Shown: positions 63,101 through 64,000 of the stretch, piece by piece
Layout of the letters: each line of letters starts with the position of its first letter
Numbering within the stretch: the stretch's first letter is position 1
Origin: Methylomonas paludis
Lineage (GTDB): Bacteria > Pseudomonadota > Gammaproteobacteria > Methylococcales > Methylomonadaceae
Assembly: GCF_018734325.1 (NCBI RefSeq)
Contig: NZ_CP073754.1
Coordinates: 1,550,001-1,614,000 of the forward strand
Direction: 5' to 3'
Length of the DNA stretch: 64,000 nt
Position numbers and translations under genes: made by a program
The notes under the pieces: model-generated
Seen by the model: the letters and a program-made list of their open reading frames with translations, nothing else
Told to the model about the DNA's origin: nothing
Database searches by the model: none

Positions 63101-64000
63101 CATAGCCGATATTAATGCCGGTGGTGCGGTGACGGTCAGCAGCGCTTGGACCAGTGGCCCGCAGTTATATTCCGGTGATACTCAGTTTAATGTCAATGCC
63201 GTGACTGGTGTGCAACTGGCTGGAGTCGCCGATCCGATGATGAATGGTGTTTCACATCTGCAAGCCAATATCCGTGATTTGCAAAAAGCCGTTAATTTCT
63301 TTAGTTATACTGATGCTAGCGCCTTGTCCCTGCGTTCACTGGCTGGTGATATCATTCTGACAGGTGGTAGCGATTTAGCCAATGTGTTCCCGGCCTCGTT
63401 GCAGGTCAGCGCATTCGGCGGCAGTTTGGTGTTGAACAATAATATCAATTTGTTTCCCTCATCCACCGCTAAGCTGAATGTTTATGCCCAACAGAATATC
63501 ACTTCAGCGAATTCCGTAAATCCGGCAACTTTACGGATGCTGGATTATGCGCCTAATGCCACTGCCGGAGCTTTGCCCACAGCTTATGCCCCAAATCTCG
63601 TCGTCAAAGATATTACCATTCATGCGGTTGATGCATCCAATATGCCGCTGCACATCGATGATTTACTGCCGGCTGTGATTGCCACTCAGTCGGGTGATAT
63701 CCACGATATTGGTTTCAATATACCGAAATTGACTATCATCAAAGCCGGGCGTGACATCAGCAATGCCAATATCAGTATTCAGAATATCCATAACAGCGAT
63801 GTGTCGATTGTCGATGCCGGACGCGATTTGATTTATCCGCTGCAATTATCGCCAAATACCGGCAAAATTATCAGCTTGGGGGTGCCGCCGCAAATTTCGG
63901 TGGCCGGGCCGGGAGATTTACTGTTAAAAGCTGGGCGTAATGTAGACTTGGGCGCGGCGGCCGGGGTGTTTACCATCGGTGATCGCAACGTGTATAACGC
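54135..64000 (+). CDS. TpsA giant filamentous-haemagglutinin-like exoprotein (3' end outside window)
   Basis: The frame is open from ATG 54135 to the window edge: at least 3,288 residues. A long signal peptide (MPKIPQSSNRK to about residue 44, ending TPVRA-E) is followed by the TPS domain that TpsB recognises: DASNHLANNGHNLVIDQHSE, ILNWQHFNVGKDNTVQFVQP and YLYNQNGFVFEKGAVIDANS, where NQNG replaces the usual NPNG. The remainder is a Gly/Asn/Thr/Ala-rich parallel beta-helix with many GG-x-NIN-x-G turns and very few Cys. Three copies of a module of the type VGDYLSGPGLAANTVIT-KISGN occur at residues about 1793, 2383 and 2455. Probable role: adhesin or biofilm matrix protein at the cell surface. 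The whole stretch lacks other plausible genes. Confidence 0.93.
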   Translation, partial: MPKIPQSSNRKVSDQFFQLKPLVAGIRIVVVGGLFVSSPTPVRAELPVAGATLPDGTALPWVGYGDASNHLANNGHNLVIDQHSEKAILNWQHFNVGKDNTVQFVQPDGSAVALNRIYDANGSTILGHITANGQIYLYNQNGFVFEKGAVIDANSVVVSTMNVSDDVFKNSNIVDAYNSKGVAAFDQANNADPSQTPGNVNINKGAQIKAADGGRIIVAGANVQNNGSLSAGVQGQILLVASQDKVYLQANNPAGGSAWNGLLVEVGTGGKVTNAGDVAVRQGNVTLAGFAVNQDGRVNATTSVNVNGSIRLQAAQGLTNGTNKSLDGVTTAIAPAATIDSNNKASSVEFGAGSQTQINADSAGGSSLDSAVKPQSAIEIVSNTVALNGNAAITAPGAKVSITATDDLVDPTQGHSGRIFMDSKASIDVSGLKDVKVAANRNIAEISVESYELRNSPLQLTGVLKGANVWVDTSVNTSIIDTSKAAANIQRSIYERMTVGGQIDMTSSGDVLVDNNAKLSITGGSVDYQAGYVHTTKLINDFGQLVDISAADPNQHYAGIYGQITEAHTKWGVTQTWNVFDQAAPGTYRTAYTQGANAGAVNITTSALSWNGELAAGANSGANQRTLANTPNGGSFNIDLATLNSVQNVQFQTAQNFVDFTPTSAFPKNANTGKPNDLILDAGLLNGSGVQSVSVKTTTNVLVTADDKINMQAGGQLSVSANNININGSIHAAGGAVNLTTITGDITLSKQAVVDVSGRWINDQQAVLQQPGLVPTAPLYTQGGSVNFNAYDVVKLPSGAQIKADGGGWVSAVGALTGGAGGSIDLESASNNGGIMQLAGGLSAYGMNQGGTLTLGSNNMVIGTAGTGDPATALVLGVSHNNFDFAQQLGFSTINLKGNIGSNTGNISVKSDAKLNLKTENLLLHSNFHSMATGSSIRDFSSVVLLPENQRQAVKLSLTGGDSALNIAQGSSIVLDKSTLNNASTLNLTSQGSIFVDGTLNAAGGQINLTINPDMSLAYDPTQAVWLGQHAKLLATGDTRLNPADGLGRQTGVVLNGGAININVQRGYAVLETGSLLDVSGTHAQVAIPQQTATGYNAGTNLTDVGSNAGKVSITAAEGAVLDGTFKAFAGSATTQAGSLTVTMNNFNRNISDTASIADTFSYGSLTINVEQDAGRVLANGTAFGSNLDQLNLQGKATLSTNTIMAGGFADVSLVVPSNTSTSTGQVNGQVNFIGNVDLNATGHITIDSPIINSLPLAGETSDTVKLTSPYITLGSSTTRSVSSTATTGNGVFESDAIWTQLQGASQWNGFSNISLNSAHDLRTLGVSLLTDRDFLGEMVTAATINLQASQIYPATLTDFTFQTTGANQQINITGSNTDTSPLSAGGSITFQAPIINQSGVIKAPLGTINLQASQKLTLGANSLTSVSAAGLVIPFGVVQGGLDWLYPLDNGQNLIIATPPTKQVNLSAPVIDQVKGSTVDLSGGGDLLSSEFKPVTSDFPDFLKPGSSSYDGSFAVIPSLGSALAPYDPATMLTWNNAATGTAYAEGSQVYLQGSADLPAGQYTILPAYYALLPGAYLITPQANSQDRSVTTYSTSGLPIVSGYETLAGTAVKDARTSAFQVETSAQLLLNHPQYDLYCAGSCSTTLTSQETALKAANQGVLAANIASGLDYLTSKTLLTQNFYAAKAKTNSAATPLLPVDSGQITIAAQQGLTLDGAINVAAPGGRGASMDIAADNIEVVSSLSATPAPDTLQILDSNLNNLKVDSLFLGGTRTTNEDSFTLIAPASSGSTSLTLVSTVDWAVGDVVKGTGIADGTVINSISGNTVTLSKAITTDLGTGTTITDTNTALINGATNLAVTAQQVIFDSGVNLKLTDLVAAATDKVVVNSGTNLTASGTVNTGESKFNLLGDSALLRLSADQQLAVNRVYYGTTPGQSGQLAVDKNATLSATKSMLLDSSLSTQVDGNIVMHGGSLYLSAGNINIGDVGSGAALQNALNLSNQQLAGLNVDQLILNSRGNVSFYGNVGAEDSSGNQILGSDGSQLPLNFNQLVINAGGISGYTTSSTTPQAVKFKASSLTLENLNNAGAGSAGTGNGTLDLTATNYIQGPGNMAINGFNSVNLTVTNSFTASGTSNLTLAGDTTLTTGYLTANSGAKLSLDASGHTLNVNGNGAASSATPAGLGGTMSFVADSVGFNAYALLPSGNLTLQAKGSTGNVSIGSSANIDLAGRAVAYANTVDYTPGGQLSATADHGNVTVAGNAKVDLSSGGGTAAAGNLLLNAVEQSVSIADTASIKASGGSAQFDVATFSSDSSFDKLMTVLKNAGINNIIDFRSRAADINSTTDINAKAVTLVADHNKIEISGKINANGVSGAYQTTAVNAANVLTLADTRGLHVGDYLSGPGLAANTVITKISGNDVSLSTTPNSAIAAGATITDISALGNTHTITGISQTAPNSLTLDNTTGLKVGEYLLGAGLAANTTITGISGNTITLSSLPSADLSTGTAVITVDSSRVGDINGGSIKLYAGDTITLDKGSNLTATSVWGKGGEVLLSSLAASSTTGAIVLNSGAVVDVSGVNAAQGGSVTLRALQDGNSINIHTLNATLTGYTALNAEAVKVYTNADFNTSPGADGTIDASLIAAIQAATQTFMANADISALTAQNAALTLLPGVEIDYTGNLTLADLWDLSTWRYNGNPGDLVIRASNSLTFNNSLSDGFTSGNFINADGSSGTMTVTDQLMRDQSWSFTLSAGADLASADINRVSGTSNNVTIGNADNVADGGGQIQVRTGTGNIHINAGGDINIMGNGTVYSAGQASTSNPYGHLTDSQVSKYFFVEYPINGGNLDLAAGGNINGAYSGTTYNDWLLRICCDSSALHKNPAIFIPTAWGVALGYTNSSNQLVNSNNAPAFTQNIGSFGGGNVSIKASGNIQNLEVAMPTTGKPVGATTTKPTSVLASFTSNVIDIEGGGTLQVSAGGDIQGGSYYLGKGIADINAGGAVTVSSAWTSGPQLYSGDTQFNVNAVTGVQLAGVADPMMNGVSHLQANIRDLQKAVNFFSYTDASALSLRSLAGDIILTGGSDLANVFPASLQVSAFGGSLVLNNNINLFPSSTAKLNVYAQQNITSANSVNPATLRMLDYAPNATAGALPTAYAPNLVVKDITIHAVDASNMPLHIDDLLPAVIATQSGDIHDIGFNIPKLTIIKAGRDISNANISIQNIHNSDVSIVDAGRDLIYPLQLSPNTGKIISLGVPPQISVAGPGDLLLKAGRNVDLGAAAGVFTIGDRNVYN

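Noticed and set aside
54399-63845. Many minus-strand frames of 60-200 codons opposite tpsA
   Set aside because: They are antisense shadows of the repetitive Gly/Asn/Thr-rich tpsA frame, which is continuously open for almost 9.9 kb.

Overview
The window looks like chromosome of a gammaproteobacterium with a large mobile and repeated fraction. The nusA operon order (rimP-nusA-infB-rbfA-truB-rpsO-pnp), an OxyR with the Cys199/Cys208 pair, PEP-CTERM-type surface proteins, a two-partner-secretion adhesin and many GTAG-headed REP palindromes with RAYT transposases together suggest a methanotroph-like member of the Methylococcales. No methane-oxidation gene is in view, so that placement is an inference.

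Layout. 1-1791: end of hypD and all of hypE ([NiFe]-hydrogenase maturation). 1799-3303: six tandem ~250-bp units, each carrying two different REP palindromes. 3300-3740: AT-rich spacer with three exact DnaA-box matches. 3787-4240: RAYT relic bracketed by inverted REPs. 4263-4953: vapBC. 5149-17233: accessory island. It contains an integron-type cassette array without a visible integrase (attC at 5658-5710, 6302-6423 and 16279-16372, with cassette genes on the minus strand). This array is broken up by a truncated Tn3-family transposon carrying a DUF433/DUF5615 toxin-antitoxin pair (about 7635-10410), a complete second Tn3-family transposon (10411-14302), an IS21 end, and the 3' part of a group II intron abutting an attC core. 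Two short inverted-repeat elements are also present. 17528-22739: AT-rich lipoprotein, a tandem pair of IS4-family elements with a 9-bp target duplication, another serine recombinase and a DUF29 protein.

22975-29299: tetR-MFP-RND-OMF efflux operon with ATGA overlaps and a palindromic operator. 29731-33528: a PEP-CTERM protein, then glutathione reductase and a peroxiredoxin divergent from oxyR. 33617-43595: queA, the complete nusA/rpsO/pnp cluster on the minus strand, and two tRNA-Phe genes. Terminator-like hairpins sit directly in front of rimP and of rpsO. 44057-48067: HAD phosphatase-dhaK facing dhaL, with an intact RAYT and a 119-bp tandem array between them. The array units contain pieces of the RAYT 3' end.

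48720-49458 holds no convincing protein gene. It has two 18-bp near-palindromes and then a stretch with about 19 GGA motifs in 210 nt, several in hairpin loops: a candidate CsrA/RsmA-binding RNA. 49459-51927 encodes two secreted proteins with codon use suggesting high expression. 52243-64000 is a two-partner secretion pair: TpsB transporter and the first 3,288 residues of a giant TpsA exoprotein still open at the window edge.
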